Assembly: GCA_910822395.1 (NCBI GenBank)
Contig: OU365335.1
Coordinates: 1,178,001 to 1,242,000 of the forward strand
Origin: Pseudoclavibacter triregionum
GTDB lineage: Bacteria > Actinomycetota > Actinomycetes > Actinomycetales > Microbacteriaceae
DNA length: 64,000 nt
Direction of reading: 5' to 3'
The notes under the pieces were generated by a model, which saw only the letters and a program-made list of their open reading frames with translations, searched no databases and was not told the origin of the DNA. The stretch's first letter is position 1. The number at the start of each line of letters is the position of its first letter. The translations under genes and the position numbers were made by a program. Positions 49,663-58,382 of the stretch are shown here, one piece after another.

Positions 49663-50892
49663 TCATGCCCGGAGACCGGTTCCACGCGCGGCGGGCGCCG
49701 CGCCGAAGCGGTCACCCTGACCACGACCGGCATGAGCGCCGTCGCGCGGGCCGTGGCCGGAGCGCGCCCGCTCCGCGTCGTCGGCTGTCTCGGCGCTGGG
49801 CTCCGCGCGACGCGGGGACTCCGCGAGCGCCGACCCCAGCAGGGCGAGATACCCCTCGACGGCGCGTCCGAGTCCGAAGCGCTCCGCCCGGGCGCGGACG
49901 CGCCGCCGATCGAGGCGAGCCGCCGCGAGGGCCGCCTCGGCGAGGTCGGCGACCGAGATGGAGTCCGCGGCGACGCCGCCCTCCCGGCCCGCGACGTCCG
50001 GCAGCGCGCCGATGGGCGTCACCGCCACGGGGGTGCCGCAGGCCATGGCCTCGAGGGCGACGAGCCCGAAGGGCTCGGGCCAGATCGAGGACACGAGGTG
50101 GACGTCGGCCTCCCGCACCCGCTCGGCGAGCTCCGCGTGCCGGAGGTGCCCGAGCCAGGTGATGTCCGGCCCGAGGCGGGGCGCGATGTCCGCCTCGAAG
50201 TGCGTCGGGTCGGAGATCGGGCCGATGATCTCGAGCCGGAGCCCGGCGAGCCGCGCGGCGTCGATGGCGAGGGGAAGCCCCTTCTCCGGCGTGATGCGGC
50301 CGGTCCAGGTCGCGAGCCGCGGCGCCCCCTCGCGCTCGTCGAGCCTCGGAGCCCACTCATCGAGCTCGATGCCGTTCGGGACGACCGGCACCTCGGCGGG
50401 CGCGAGGAGCTCGCGCCATGCACGCGCCGTGACGGTCGAGACGCTCGCCCAGCGGTGCCATGGCGGCGGCGACCAGCCCGGCCGCTCGATGACCGCCGTC
50501 ACCCGCTCGAGCGTCGCGGGCGTGTGGAGGAGCGTGAGCATCGGGAGATCCGCGGCCTCGGCGTACGGCACGGCGCTCAGCGAGTTGTTGAGGATGACCT
50601 CGCAGCCCGCCTCGCGCAGCCGGCGCAGCCCTCGCCGCGTGGCGGCCTCGACCTCGAGCTGCTGCGCCTCGGCCTGATCGCCGAGGAGCCTCGGCGCGCG
50701 CCACGCGAAGTCGGCGCGCAGGATCTCCTCGATGGCGACGCCCTCGACCTGCGATCCCGCCTTCGCGGCGAGGATCACCTCGTGGCCGCGCGCGGCGAGC
50801 GCCGCGGCGACCTGGCCGGTGTGGGCCTCGAGCCCGCCGCCGTAGGGCTCCGCGATGGGGAGGTGCGCGTGGGCGAGGAGGCCGATCTTCAC
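49663..50892 (-). CDS. GT4-family glycosyltransferase
   Basis: This 409-aa GT-B enzyme has a glycine-rich N-terminal loop (HLPIAEPYGGGLEAHTGQVAAAL, residues about 11-33), a central GRITPEKGLPLAIDAARLAG donor-site start and the retaining-type E-x7-E motif EPFGLVALEAMACGTP (about residues 290-305). The last 50 residues are disordered and charged. It transfers a nucleotide sugar to an unknown acceptor. Start GTG 50892 is supported by a TACACT -10 box 6 nt upstream. It is divergent from the next GT2 and belongs to the 49.7-57.2 kb glycan cluster. Confidence 0.85.
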   Translation of the reverse strand: MKIGLLAHAHLPIAEPYGGGLEAHTGQVAAALAARGHEVILAAKAGSQVEGVAIEEILRADFAWRAPRLLGDQAEAQQLEVEAATRRGLRRLREAGCEVILNNSLSAVPYAEAADLPMLTLLHTPATLERVTAVIERPGWSPPPWHRWASVSTVTARAWRELLAPAEVPVVPNGIELDEWAPRLDEREGAPRLATWTGRITPEKGLPLAIDAARLAGLRLEIIGPISDPTHFEADIAPRLGPDITWLGHLRHAELAERVREADVHLVSSIWPEPFGLVALEAMACGTPVAVTPIGALPDVAGREGGVAADSISVADLAEAALAAARLDRRRVRARAERFGLGRAVEGYLALLGSALAESPRRAEPSAETADDAERARSGHGPRDGAHAGRGQGDRFGAAPAARGTGLRA

Positions 50893-50898
50893 GGCCCA

Positions 50899-50904
50899 AG
50901 TGTA
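50899..50904 (-). promoter_or_regulatory. -10 box of a leaderless promoter for the GT4 gene
   Basis: TACACT read leftward ends 6 nt before the GTG at 50892. It shares a 65-bp divergent region with the GT2 promoter. Confidence 0.5.
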
Positions 50905-50945
50905 CGGAATCCGAGCTTCACCAGGAATTTTCAGAGGTTGCGATC

Positions 50946-50951
50946 TAGTCT
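50946..50951 (+). promoter_or_regulatory. -10 box of a leaderless promoter for the GT2 gene
   Basis: TAGTCT ends 6 nt before the ATG at 50958, with no ribosome site. Confidence 0.5.
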
Positions 50952-50957
50952 CGAAGC

Positions 50958-51779
50958 ATGGGATGGAGCGTGTGCGCGATCACGGCATGCCGCGACGAGC
51001 ACCTGCTCGCCCAGATCGCCGGGGTCGAGGCGTCCGTCCCCCCGCCGCTCGAGCACGTCGTCGTCTTCATGGGCCAGGAGGACCGGCCGTGGGCGGAGCG
51101 GCCCCGACTCGTCCGGGACGTGCTCCTGCCCGGTCCCGTCGACCTCGCGCGCGCCCGCAATCGCGCCGTCGCCGAGGCGCGCGGCGAGGTGGCCGTGCTC
51201 CTCGACGTCGACTGCATCCCGGCGCCCGAGACGGTCGCCTCGCTCGCGGAGGAGGCCGCCGAGACGGGCGCGGTCGTCATGGCCGAGCCGCGCTACCTCG
51301 CCCCCGACTGGGATCGGGCCTCCGACCCCGCCCTCCACGCCATCCCGCACCCGGCCCGCGCCGAGCTCGGCGTCGGCGAGAGCGAGCGGGTCGAGATGTT
51401 CTGGTCGCTCGGCTTCGCGGTGCGGAAGGACGTCTTCGACCGGATCGGCGGCTTCGACGAGGGCTACCGCGGCTACGGCGCCGAGGACACCGACTTCGCC
51501 TTCGCCGCGCGCGAGGCGGACGTCCCGATCCGCTTCAGCGCGGCGCCCGTCTTCCATCAGGCGCACGCCGTCGTGAAGCCTCCGCTCCAGCACGCGGCGG
51601 CGCTCGTGCGGAACGCGAACCGCTTCGCGGAGCGCTGGGGACGGCTGCCGATGGAGGGGTGGCTCGCGGGCCTCGAGCGGCTCGGGCTCGTCGCCGTCGA
51701 GGGCGAGCGGGCGACGCTCCTTCGCGAGCCGAGCGAGGCGGAGATCGCCGCGCGGACGCTCCCGCTCGCGCGGTTCTAG
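50958..51779 (+). CDS. GT2/GT7-type glycosyltransferase
   Basis: This 273-aa GT-A protein has VDLARARNRAVAEARGEVAVLLDVDCIP with the metal-binding DxD (VDC region, about residue 86). FAVRKDVFDRIGGFDEGYRGYGAEDTDF (about residues 154-181) matches the galactosyltransferase C-terminal (GT7C) pattern. There is no membrane segment. It probably adds a hexose in the cytoplasm. It converges with the MurG-like gene, their stops overlapping at CTAG. It is the only rightward gene in the cluster. Confidence 0.85.
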   Translation: MGWSVCAITACRDEHLLAQIAGVEASVPPPLEHVVVFMGQEDRPWAERPRLVRDVLLPGPVDLARARNRAVAEARGEVAVLLDVDCIPAPETVASLAEEAAETGAVVMAEPRYLAPDWDRASDPALHAIPHPARAELGVGESERVEMFWSLGFAVRKDVFDRIGGFDEGYRGYGAEDTDFAFAAREADVPIRFSAAPVFHQAHAVVKPPLQHAAALVRNANRFAERWGRLPMEGWLAGLERLGLVAVEGERATLLREPSEAEIAARTLPLARF

Positions 51780-52852
51780 CCGGCAACGTCCGCCCCGACG
51801 GCGAACTCCACGGCTTCCCGGAAGCGCTCGCCGTACTCCCGCTCCGAGACGAGGAGGCCCCGGGCGAGGGCATCCGGGTCGGCGGCCTCGGCGCGCTCGA
51901 GCAGCTCCGGCCAGGATGCGGCGGCCCAGCTCGGGGCCGTGGGCGTGCCGAACGTCGCCGCGAGGCGCTCGGCGAAGGCCGCCTGCTCGCGATGCGGCCT
52001 CGGCTCGGGCACGAGGACGAGGGGACGCCCGGCGGCGGCCACGTCGGCCACGGTGTTCGCCCCGGCCCCCGCGACGATCGCGGCCGCCCGCGCGAGGAAC
52101 GGCGCCGCGGGCCGGTCGCCGAGGAGGACGACCTCGTTCGGAAGCGCGGCGAGCTCGGCGGCCGCACCGTGCACCGCGCCGAGGACGGCCCACCGCCGCC
52201 CGGGGGTCGCGGCGGCCGCGCGGGCGAGCTCGGCCGCCGGGACGCCGTCGCCGCCTCGGCCCGAGAGCACGACGACGGCGCCCTCGGCGGCGTCGAGGTG
52301 CGCGGGGTCGAGCGCCGATTCGTGCGCGGGATCGGGGGCCGCCGGGGCGGGCATCCCCAGCCACGAGCACCGGCCGGCCCGCTCGCGGGCGAACGCCGGG
52401 TCCTCGACGGACTCCGGATAGTAGGCGAGCAGCCGGTCGGCGAGGTCGTAGGCGAGCTCGTGCGCGCGATCGCGGCGGTCGCCCGGCATCCGGCGCACGG
52501 CGACGCGGTAGCCGGAGAGCGCCGCGAAGGCGGCGGCCTCGACGCTCACGTCGACGACGACGAGCTCGGGATCGTGGGCCTCGAGTGCGGCGTGGAAGGC
52601 GGCCATGCGGCGGCGGACGGCCGGAGTGCGCGGCGTCCAGTGGAACGGCGAGCCCTCGGGCTCCCGGTGCGGGTCGAGGTCGTCGGGCGGCAGCTCGACG
52701 CCGCCCGGGAGGCGGCCGGCGCCGGTGCCCACGACGACGAGCTCCGCGAGGTCGAGCCGCGCGAGCCGCTCGGCGTGGCGGAGATGGCCGGAGCCGTGGT
52801 GGTGGGCGTAGTAGAGGAGGCGACGGCGCGGGGGCGCCGCGGACACGGTCAT
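51776..52852 (-). CDS. GT28/MurG-like glycosyltransferase
   Basis: This 358-aa GT-B protein starts LLYYAHHHGSGHLRHAERLA (residues 11-30), the glycine/histidine loop seen in MurG and MGD-type transferases that use UDP-sugars. The C-terminal half has VVLSGRGGDG, the donor-site IVAGAGANTVADVAAAGRPLVLVPEPRPHREQ read in two pieces, and a helical end. Sugar and acceptor are unknown. The ATG overlaps the preceding stop (ATGA); it is the last gene of the five-gene leftward operon. Confidence 0.82.
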   Translation of the reverse strand: MTVSAAPPRRRLLYYAHHHGSGHLRHAERLARLDLAELVVVGTGAGRLPGGVELPPDDLDPHREPEGSPFHWTPRTPAVRRRMAAFHAALEAHDPELVVVDVSVEAAAFAALSGYRVAVRRMPGDRRDRAHELAYDLADRLLAYYPESVEDPAFARERAGRCSWLGMPAPAAPDPAHESALDPAHLDAAEGAVVVLSGRGGDGVPAAELARAAAATPGRRWAVLGAVHGAAAELAALPNEVVLLGDRPAAPFLARAAAIVAGAGANTVADVAAAGRPLVLVPEPRPHREQAAFAERLAATFGTPTAPSWAAASWPELLERAEAADPDALARGLLVSEREYGERFREAVEFAVGADVAG

Positions 52853-53628
52853 CCGGCCTCCTCCTCGAGCCGGCCGAGGAGCGTGCCGAGCCCGCCCGCG
52901 GCGCGTCCCGGCCAGCGTCCCGACGTGTGCACGATCGGTCCGCTCGTGCCGGCCAGCGGCGTGCCGAGCTCGGCGAGGCGGTCCGTGAGCGCCTGATCCT
53001 CGCCGACGGGCACGTCCGGCATGCCGCCGGCGCGGTCGAGCGCCGAGAGGCGGACGGCGAGGTTCGCGCCGTAGACGTGGTCGTGGCCGCCGTCCGAGCG
53101 CATGCCGGCGGCGATGATCGCCTCGTAGGCGCGTCGGGCGGCGGGGGAGGGCGTCCAGTCGGCGAGCTCGACGAGGGCGCGGGCGCCGGCGGCGCCGGGG
53201 CCGAGCGCGGCGATGCGCTCGAGGTGGCCGGTCATCCAGTCGGCCGGCACGACGGAGTCGGCGTCCGTCGAGAAGAGCCAGGCGCGATCGGGGTCGATCG
53301 GGCCGCCAGCGAGGGCGGCGAGCTCGGCGCGGGCTGCCCGGATGCCCGTCGCCCGGGCGCCGCCCACCGTCTCCGAGTCCTCGTCCTCGACGACGATCCC
53401 TGCGAGGCGTCCCGACTCGACGGGGCCCTCCTCGGCCTCGAGGATCCCGCGCGCGGCCGCGGCCGTCCCGTCGGCGCAGCGGTGCGCGACGAGCGCGATG
53501 ACGATCCGCTCGAGCGCGCCCTCCGACAGCGCCCGGCGTGCGGCGTCGAGCACGGAGTCGAGGCAGGTCGAGACCCGTCCCTCCTCGTCGCGGGCGGGGA
53601 TGACGGCGATCGCGGAGGGCGCGCTCAT
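52849..53628 (-). CDS. GT2 glycosyltransferase
   Basis: This 259-aa GT-A protein opens IAVIPARDEEGRVSTCLDSVL. It has the DxD region LFSTDADSVVPADWM (about residues 118-132), then YGANLAVRLSALDRAGGMPDVPVGEDQALTDRL in two parts, carrying the acidic catalytic-base-like GED at about 215. There are no membrane helices. It overlaps the acyl-CoA-dehydrogenase-like gene by four bases. In similar clusters elsewhere this gene accompanies the PIG-L and methyltransferase genes; the product is not known to me. Confidence 0.83.
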   Translation of the reverse strand: MSAPSAIAVIPARDEEGRVSTCLDSVLDAARRALSEGALERIVIALVAHRCADGTAAAARGILEAEEGPVESGRLAGIVVEDEDSETVGGARATGIRAARAELAALAGGPIDPDRAWLFSTDADSVVPADWMTGHLERIAALGPGAAGARALVELADWTPSPAARRAYEAIIAAGMRSDGGHDHVYGANLAVRLSALDRAGGMPDVPVGEDQALTDRLAELGTPLAGTSGPIVHTSGRWPGRAAGGLGTLLGRLEEEAG

Positions 53629-54737
53629 GCGCCGGGCCCGTCGAGGAGCCGGCGGCCGAGGCCGGCGAGGGCGAGGTCGTGGGGATGCTGGGCGAGGTAG
53701 AGCTCGAGATCGGCGACGGCCTGGATGAGGGCGTCCTCGTGCGCGAGCGCGCTCGCGCCGGCGAGCGGGCGGGCGAGCTCGAGCGCGCGGCGCCCGGAGA
53801 GGGCCACGCCGGCGCGGCACAGCGCGGCGAGCTCGGCGGCGGCCCCCGCCTCGGCGTCGGCGGCGGCGAGCCGGTCGAGCATGGCGCCGGTCCGGCGGCA
53901 GAGGGCCGCGGAGCTCGCGGCCTCGACGCGGATGCCGCCGAGCCGCGCGAGCTGGAGCTCGCCAGGCTCGCGACCGGCCGCCGCCTGCCCGCGGAGCCGA
54001 TCCGCGAGGACGTCCATGAGCCGCGCGATCCCGCCGGCCCAGCACGCGGCGACCCCCGCGCCGCCGGGGAGGAAACCCCAGCGTCCGAGGTACGCCCCCG
54101 GCCCGCCGATCCGCCGCCCCGCCACGACGACGCCGTCGCCCTCGAGGTCGAGCGAGCGCGAGCGGGCCATCGCCTCCGTGCGCCAGGAGCCCTCGTCGCC
54201 GCGGAGCGCGGAGACGTCGAGGTCGAGGAGGAGCTGCGCGTCGTCATCCGGCCGCTCGCCCGGCACGGTCGTGAGCGCGCGGTCGAGCAGGCCCGCGCCG
54301 GAGGCGAAGCGGAGCGTGCCGTCGATCCGCCAGGCGCCCTCGCCCTCCGGCTCGGCGCGCCAGCCGCTGCCGCGGGACTTCGAGGCCCAGACGCCGTAGA
54401 GGGCGCCCGGCTCGGGCTCGGCGCCGAGCTCCCGCAGCACGCGGAGCGCGTCGAGGTGCCCCTCGGACAGGCGCGCGAGCGCTGCGTCGACGCGGCCGAG
54501 CCGGAGGCAGCGATCGACGAGGGCGCTCCAGCTCGCCACGTCCTCGGCGCTCGTCGCGCCGACGAGGGCGAGCACGGCGTCGCGGATGGCCTCGTCCGAG
54601 GCGCCGCGGGCGCGGCCGGCCTCGAGGAGCGCGGCGTCGACGCCGTCGGCGGCGCCGAGCGGGGCGGGCGGCTCGAGCCATGCGGCAGGCACGGCAGGCG
54701 CAGCGTCGCGGCCGCGCGCGAGGTCATCCGGGATCAT
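53625..54737 (-). CDS. Acyl-CoA-dehydrogenase-like protein inside the glycan operon
   Basis: This 370-aa protein follows the acyl-CoA dehydrogenase outline: an N-terminal helical part (residues 1-95), a beta-domain with GVWASKSRGSGW and WRIDGTLRFASGAGLLDRAL (about residues 125-160), and a C-terminal helical bundle (about 225-370). I cannot identify the usual catalytic Glu or a C-terminal YxGT-type motif, so it may be a diverged flavoenzyme or a pseudoenzyme. It lies between the methyltransferase and GT2 genes with four-base overlaps on both sides, which argues for a biosynthetic role, for example oxidising an acyl or sugar-linked chain. Confidence 0.72.
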   Translation of the reverse strand: MIPDDLARGRDAAPAVPAAWLEPPAPLGAADGVDAALLEAGRARGASDEAIRDAVLALVGATSAEDVASWSALVDRCLRLGRVDAALARLSEGHLDALRVLRELGAEPEPGALYGVWASKSRGSGWRAEPEGEGAWRIDGTLRFASGAGLLDRALTTVPGERPDDDAQLLLDLDVSALRGDEGSWRTEAMARSRSLDLEGDGVVVAGRRIGGPGAYLGRWGFLPGGAGVAACWAGGIARLMDVLADRLRGQAAAGREPGELQLARLGGIRVEAASSAALCRRTGAMLDRLAAADAEAGAAAELAALCRAGVALSGRRALELARPLAGASALAHEDALIQAVADLELYLAQHPHDLALAGLGRRLLDGPGA

Positions 54738-55330
54738 GTCCGCCTCCACACCCGCATCGAGAAGTCCTCGTCGTCGAGCGACGCGAGGAGGCGCCAGCCG
54801 GCTGCGGGGGCCGATCCGGTGCCGAGGGCGGCGTCGAGCTCCTCGCGGAGCGCGGCGCCGGAGATCGCGAGGTCCTCGCCGTCGCCGGTCCAGTGGACGG
54901 CGAGGAGGTCGCCGCCGGGCGCAAGGGCCGCCCCGACCGCCTCGAGGGTCGCGGCGCGGGCATCCTCGGGCAGGTAGTAGAGGACCTCCGCGAGCACGCA
55001 GAGCTCGCAGCCGCGCGCCGCGTCCGGCACGGCCGGCAGGGCGGCGACCTCCGCCTCGAGGCCGCGCTCGCGCATGCGCTCGACGGCGACCGCCGAGGCG
55101 TCGCTCGCGACGACGGCATCGGCCCGCTCGGCGAGCGCGCGGGTGAGGGCGCCGGTGCCGGCCGCCGCATCCCACGCGAGCCGGTAGCGGGCGCGGGGGA
55201 GGAGGGCGAGCGCGATCGCCTCCTTCCGCCGCTCGTACCAGGAGGTCTCGACGTCGAAGGGGTCGGGGTCGTCCCGGTAGCGGGCGTCGAAGTCGGGAGC
55301 CTCGCCGGAGCGCGGCGGCGCCGCGGTCAC
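54734..55330 (-). CDS. Class I SAM-dependent methyltransferase (NodS-like)
   Basis: This 198-aa protein has a Rossmann methyltransferase core: motif I AWDAAAGTGALTRALAERA (about residues 50-68), acidic VVASDASAVAVERM, and the post-motif LCVLAEVLYYLPEDARA (about residues 107-123). NodS-like enzymes of this group N-methylate an amino sugar after deacetylation, which fits the PIG-L deacetylase encoded just upstream. That substrate is inference. GTG 55330 overlaps the fusion-gene stop (GTGA). Confidence 0.82.
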   Translation of the reverse strand: MTAAPPRSGEAPDFDARYRDDPDPFDVETSWYERRKEAIALALLPRARYRLAWDAAAGTGALTRALAERADAVVASDASAVAVERMRERGLEAEVAALPAVPDAARGCELCVLAEVLYYLPEDARAATLEAVGAALAPGGDLLAVHWTGDGEDLAISGAALREELDAALGTGSAPAAGWRLLASLDDEDFSMRVWRRT

Positions 55331-57180
55331 GGCCGGGTCCCGTCGCCGAACGCGAGGCGCTGACGGTCGTGGGCGCGCAGCGCCCGCTCGGGCACGACGG
55401 GCGGCCAGGCGGGGTCGAGCGGCTCGAGCTGGGAGGCGTACTCGGCGAGGGCGGCCGCGCGCGCCGCGTCGGCCTCGGGCGGCGTCGCGACGGCGACGAT
55501 CTCGGCGCCGAGGACGGGCATCTCGTCGGGTCGGAGCCAGGTCATCGCCCACACGGGGTACTCGATGCAGGGGATGCCGAGCGTCGCGGCCGCCCGAGCC
55601 GCCGCGCGCCCCGCCGCCGCGTGGTCGGGGTGGGGATCGCGTCGCCACGGCGCGACGATCGCCTCGGCACGGATCCGGCTCGCCGCGCGCGCGAGCTCGG
55701 CCGCGAGGTCACCGGCCGGCGCCTCCGCAAGCTGCCCGTCCGGGTGCCGCGAGCTCTCCAGCGTCTCGACGCCGAGCGCGGCGAGCGCGCGACGCCACTC
55801 GTCGATCCGGCGCCGTCCCATCTCGGCTGGGTCGATCGAGGGATGGGGCGCGCAGGCCTCGCCCTCGGTGAGGACGACGGCCCCGAGGCGCGCTCCGCGA
55901 GCCGCGGCGGTCGCGAGCATCCGCCCCGCGCCGATGGCCTCGTCGTCGGGGTGCGCGCTCACGCAGAGCGCCGAGCCGACCCCCTCCAGGGGATCGCGGA
56001 CTTCGCGCTCGCCCGAGCGAGCCCGGTCCCAGGCGAGCGGCGCCGCCGAGGGCGGGGACGAGGTGGGAGCGTCCTCGAGCGCGCGTGCCCAGACCGCCGC
56101 CATCTCCTCGGCGATCCGCTCCCGCTCCGCGAGCCGGGCGTCGACGTCGACGGGAGGCGGCGGGCCGAGCTCGGCCGCCCGCCGGATCGCCGCGCGGAGC
56201 GACTCGGCGTCCAGCCTCGACTCCTCATGCCCGTAGGAGAGGACGTCCCCCTGATCGGCGTACGCCCCGCAGCTCGGCGCGATGACGCGCGTGCCGAGGT
56301 CGGCGCAGGCCTCGAGCCAGCCCGAGTGGGTGCCGAAGCGGTAGGGGAGGACGGAGGCGTCGAGCGAGGAGAGGTAGGCCCAGAGGTCCTCGTCCGAGAA
56401 GTAGTCGTGGACCTCCAGCCGGATGCGCCCCGCCTCGGCCTCGCGCTCGAGGAAGCCCGCGAGCTCCGCGTCGTAGCGCGCGCCGCCCGGCTCGAGCAGA
56501 TCGCGGTGGCCGTCGACGCGCACCTCACCGCCCGGCAGCTCGAGGACGGCGGGGATGAGCGTCTCGAGCACGGGCAGCGGGGCCATGTTCGCGCGGAGGC
56601 TCTTCACGTGAAGGCCGACGACGAAGCGGCCGTCGTCGCGACGGCGTCCGCCCGGCGCGGCGACGCGACGCATCGTGGCCTCGTCGACGACGTGCGGGTG
56701 GGGGAGGACGACCGCGCGGCGGCCCCAGCGGCGCTCGATCTCCCGCGCCGCCGTCGGCGTGAGCGTGACGACGACGGCGGCCGCGGGGACGAGCACCCCG
56801 AGCTGGGCATCGTGGAGGGAGCGGTCCTCGTGGTGCGGATTGCGGAGGTCGTGCACCGTCATGACGAGCGGCCGGCCGGCCGCTCGGAGCGCCTCGACGA
56901 GCTCGCGGAGCTGCTCGGGCGTGCGCGCGTCGAAACCGAAGTGGATCTGGAAGATGTCGAACTCGCCCGCGTGCGCGCGGACCCACTCCGCCTCGAGCAT
57001 CTTCGGCGGCCACCACTTCGCGCCGGCCGGCCGGCGGGGATCGTCGGGGTCGGGATCGGAGAGCAGGCGGACTCGAGTCCGCGCCCCGTCGGCCGGCAGC
57101 AGGTGGCGCACGTAGACGTGCCCCGAGGGAACGGAGGCGATGCGCAGGAGCGCGCCCTCGCGGGCGTCGGCGTCGGCCAT
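55327..57180 (-). CDS. Glycosyltransferase fused to a PIG-L family deacetylase
   Basis: This 617-aa protein has two domains. Residues 1 to about 370 are GT-B-like, with FDIFQIHFGFDA, VMTVHDLRNPHHEDRSLHD, VGLHVKSLRANMAPL and the donor-side ASVLPYRFGTHSGWLEACADLGT. Residues about 400-617 are a PIG-L deacetylase: zinc-site SAHPDDEAIGAG (H410, D412, D413) and HPDH (517-520) are both intact. PIG-L enzymes remove acetyl groups from GlcNAc-containing lipids or MshB-type substrates. The fusion suggests transfer of a GlcNAc-type sugar followed by de-N-acetylation. ATG 57180 follows GGAGAGGA and is the first gene of the operon. Confidence 0.85.
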   Translation of the reverse strand: MADADAREGALLRIASVPSGHVYVRHLLPADGARTRVRLLSDPDPDDPRRPAGAKWWPPKMLEAEWVRAHAGEFDIFQIHFGFDARTPEQLRELVEALRAAGRPLVMTVHDLRNPHHEDRSLHDAQLGVLVPAAAVVVTLTPTAAREIERRWGRRAVVLPHPHVVDEATMRRVAAPGGRRRDDGRFVVGLHVKSLRANMAPLPVLETLIPAVLELPGGEVRVDGHRDLLEPGGARYDAELAGFLEREAEAGRIRLEVHDYFSDEDLWAYLSSLDASVLPYRFGTHSGWLEACADLGTRVIAPSCGAYADQGDVLSYGHEESRLDAESLRAAIRRAAELGPPPPVDVDARLAERERIAEEMAAVWARALEDAPTSSPPSAAPLAWDRARSGEREVRDPLEGVGSALCVSAHPDDEAIGAGRMLATAAARGARLGAVVLTEGEACAPHPSIDPAEMGRRRIDEWRRALAALGVETLESSRHPDGQLAEAPAGDLAAELARAASRIRAEAIVAPWRRDPHPDHAAAGRAAARAAATLGIPCIEYPVWAMTWLRPDEMPVLGAEIVAVATPPEADAARAAALAEYASQLEPLDPAWPPVVPERALRAHDRQRLAFGDGTRP

Positions 57181-57350
57181 GGTCGTCCTCTCCGGGGAGT
57201 CGGCGGCGAGTCGGCGGCCGCGCGCCGTCAGGAGCACCGTAAGTCCTGATGAGCACCGGAACGCTGAGTGCTCGCCCAGCCCTCTCGCCTAGCGTCGTCC
57301 GCGCCGCCCCGGATGCCCCCGGACCCGCGGCGCGAGCGAGGAGGCCGACC

Positions 57351-58298
57351 ATGGCGGAGCAGAGCCAGCACAGCGAGCAGAGCGACCGGACGAGCGGCGC
57401 GCCCGCGCAGACCGACGCCAAGCAGCCGGGCACCCAGCCCGACCGCGCCGAGTACGCGGCCATCCCCAGCCAGCAGCAGGAGTGGCCCGGCACCGTCGCC
57501 GAGCTCGACCCGGCGCCCGACCACGGCGAGCGCAGCTGGACCGGCCGCGATCGCCTCCCGGGCGTGCGCGCCCTCGTCACGGGCGCCGACTCCGGTATCG
57601 GCCGCGCCATCGCCGTCGCCTTCGCGAAGGAGGGCGCCGACCTCGTCATCGCCCATCTCGAGGAGGAGGCCGACGACGCCGCCGAGACGCAGCGCCTCGT
57701 CGAGGCCGAAGGCCGCCGATGCGAGCTCGTCCCTGGCGACCTGCGCACCGTCGAGGCGAACGAGGCCCTCGCCGACCGCGCCCTCGAGTCGCTCGGCGGC
57801 CTCGACGTGCTCGTCTGCAACGCGGCGTACCAGATGACCCATCCGAGCCTCGAGGAGTTCCCTGCCGAGCAGATCGAGCGCACCTTCGCGACGAACGTCT
57901 TCTCGCCCTTCTGGCTCGTGCGCCGCCTCGCGAAGGAGCTCGAGGGCGGGGGCCGGATCATCGTGACGACCTCGGTGCAGGCCTACAGCCCCTCCGAGCC
58001 GCTGCTCGACTACGCCGCGACGAAGGCCGCGCTGAACAACCTCGTCGTGAACCTCGCCGCGGAGCTCGGGCCGCGCGGCATCCGCGTGAACGCCGTCGCC
58101 CCCGGACCCATCTGGACGCCGCTCATCCCCGCGACGATGCCGCCCGAGAAGGTGGACGGCTTCGGCTCGGACACCCCGCTCGGCCGCGCGGGCGCCCCGA
58201 TCGAGGTCGCCGCGGCGTACGTGTTCCTCGCCTCGGACGAGGCGAGCTACGTCTCCGGAACTGTGCTCGGCGTGACGGGCGGCAAGCCCGTCTTCTAG
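57351..58298 (+). CDS. Short-chain dehydrogenase/reductase, stress-protein type
   Basis: This 315-aa SDR has a Gln/Ser-rich N-terminal extension (residues 1-65), the cofactor loop TGADSGIGRAIA (about residues 76-87), NAAYQ, catalytic Ser in TTSVQAYSP and YAATK (Tyr and Lys, about residues 222-226). The extension and SDR core resemble the GspA39/YhdF group of general stress oxidoreductases. The substrate is unknown. The ATG at 57351 follows GAGGAGG; an earlier ATG at 57249 has no ribosome site. A TAGCGT box at 57290 is a possible promoter. Confidence 0.87.
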   Translation: MAEQSQHSEQSDRTSGAPAQTDAKQPGTQPDRAEYAAIPSQQQEWPGTVAELDPAPDHGERSWTGRDRLPGVRALVTGADSGIGRAIAVAFAKEGADLVIAHLEEEADDAAETQRLVEAEGRRCELVPGDLRTVEANEALADRALESLGGLDVLVCNAAYQMTHPSLEEFPAEQIERTFATNVFSPFWLVRRLAKELEGGGRIIVTTSVQAYSPSEPLLDYAATKAALNNLVVNLAAELGPRGIRVNAVAPGPIWTPLIPATMPPEKVDGFGSDTPLGRAGAPIEVAAAYVFLASDEASYVSGTVLGVTGGKPVF

Positions 58299-58368
58299 CG
58301 GCTCCCGGCCGGCGGCGCGAGCGGCGGGCGGCTCTGGTCGCCCGTCTCTCCGCGCGCGTCGGCGTGAC

Positions 58369-58374
58369 TACGAT
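58369..58374 (+). promoter_or_regulatory. -10 box of a leaderless promoter for the AGCS symporter gene
   Basis: TACGAT ends 8 nt before ATG 58383 but only 2 nt before ATG 58377. This favours 58383 as the true start. Confidence 0.45.
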
Positions 58375-58382
58375 CGATGGCC

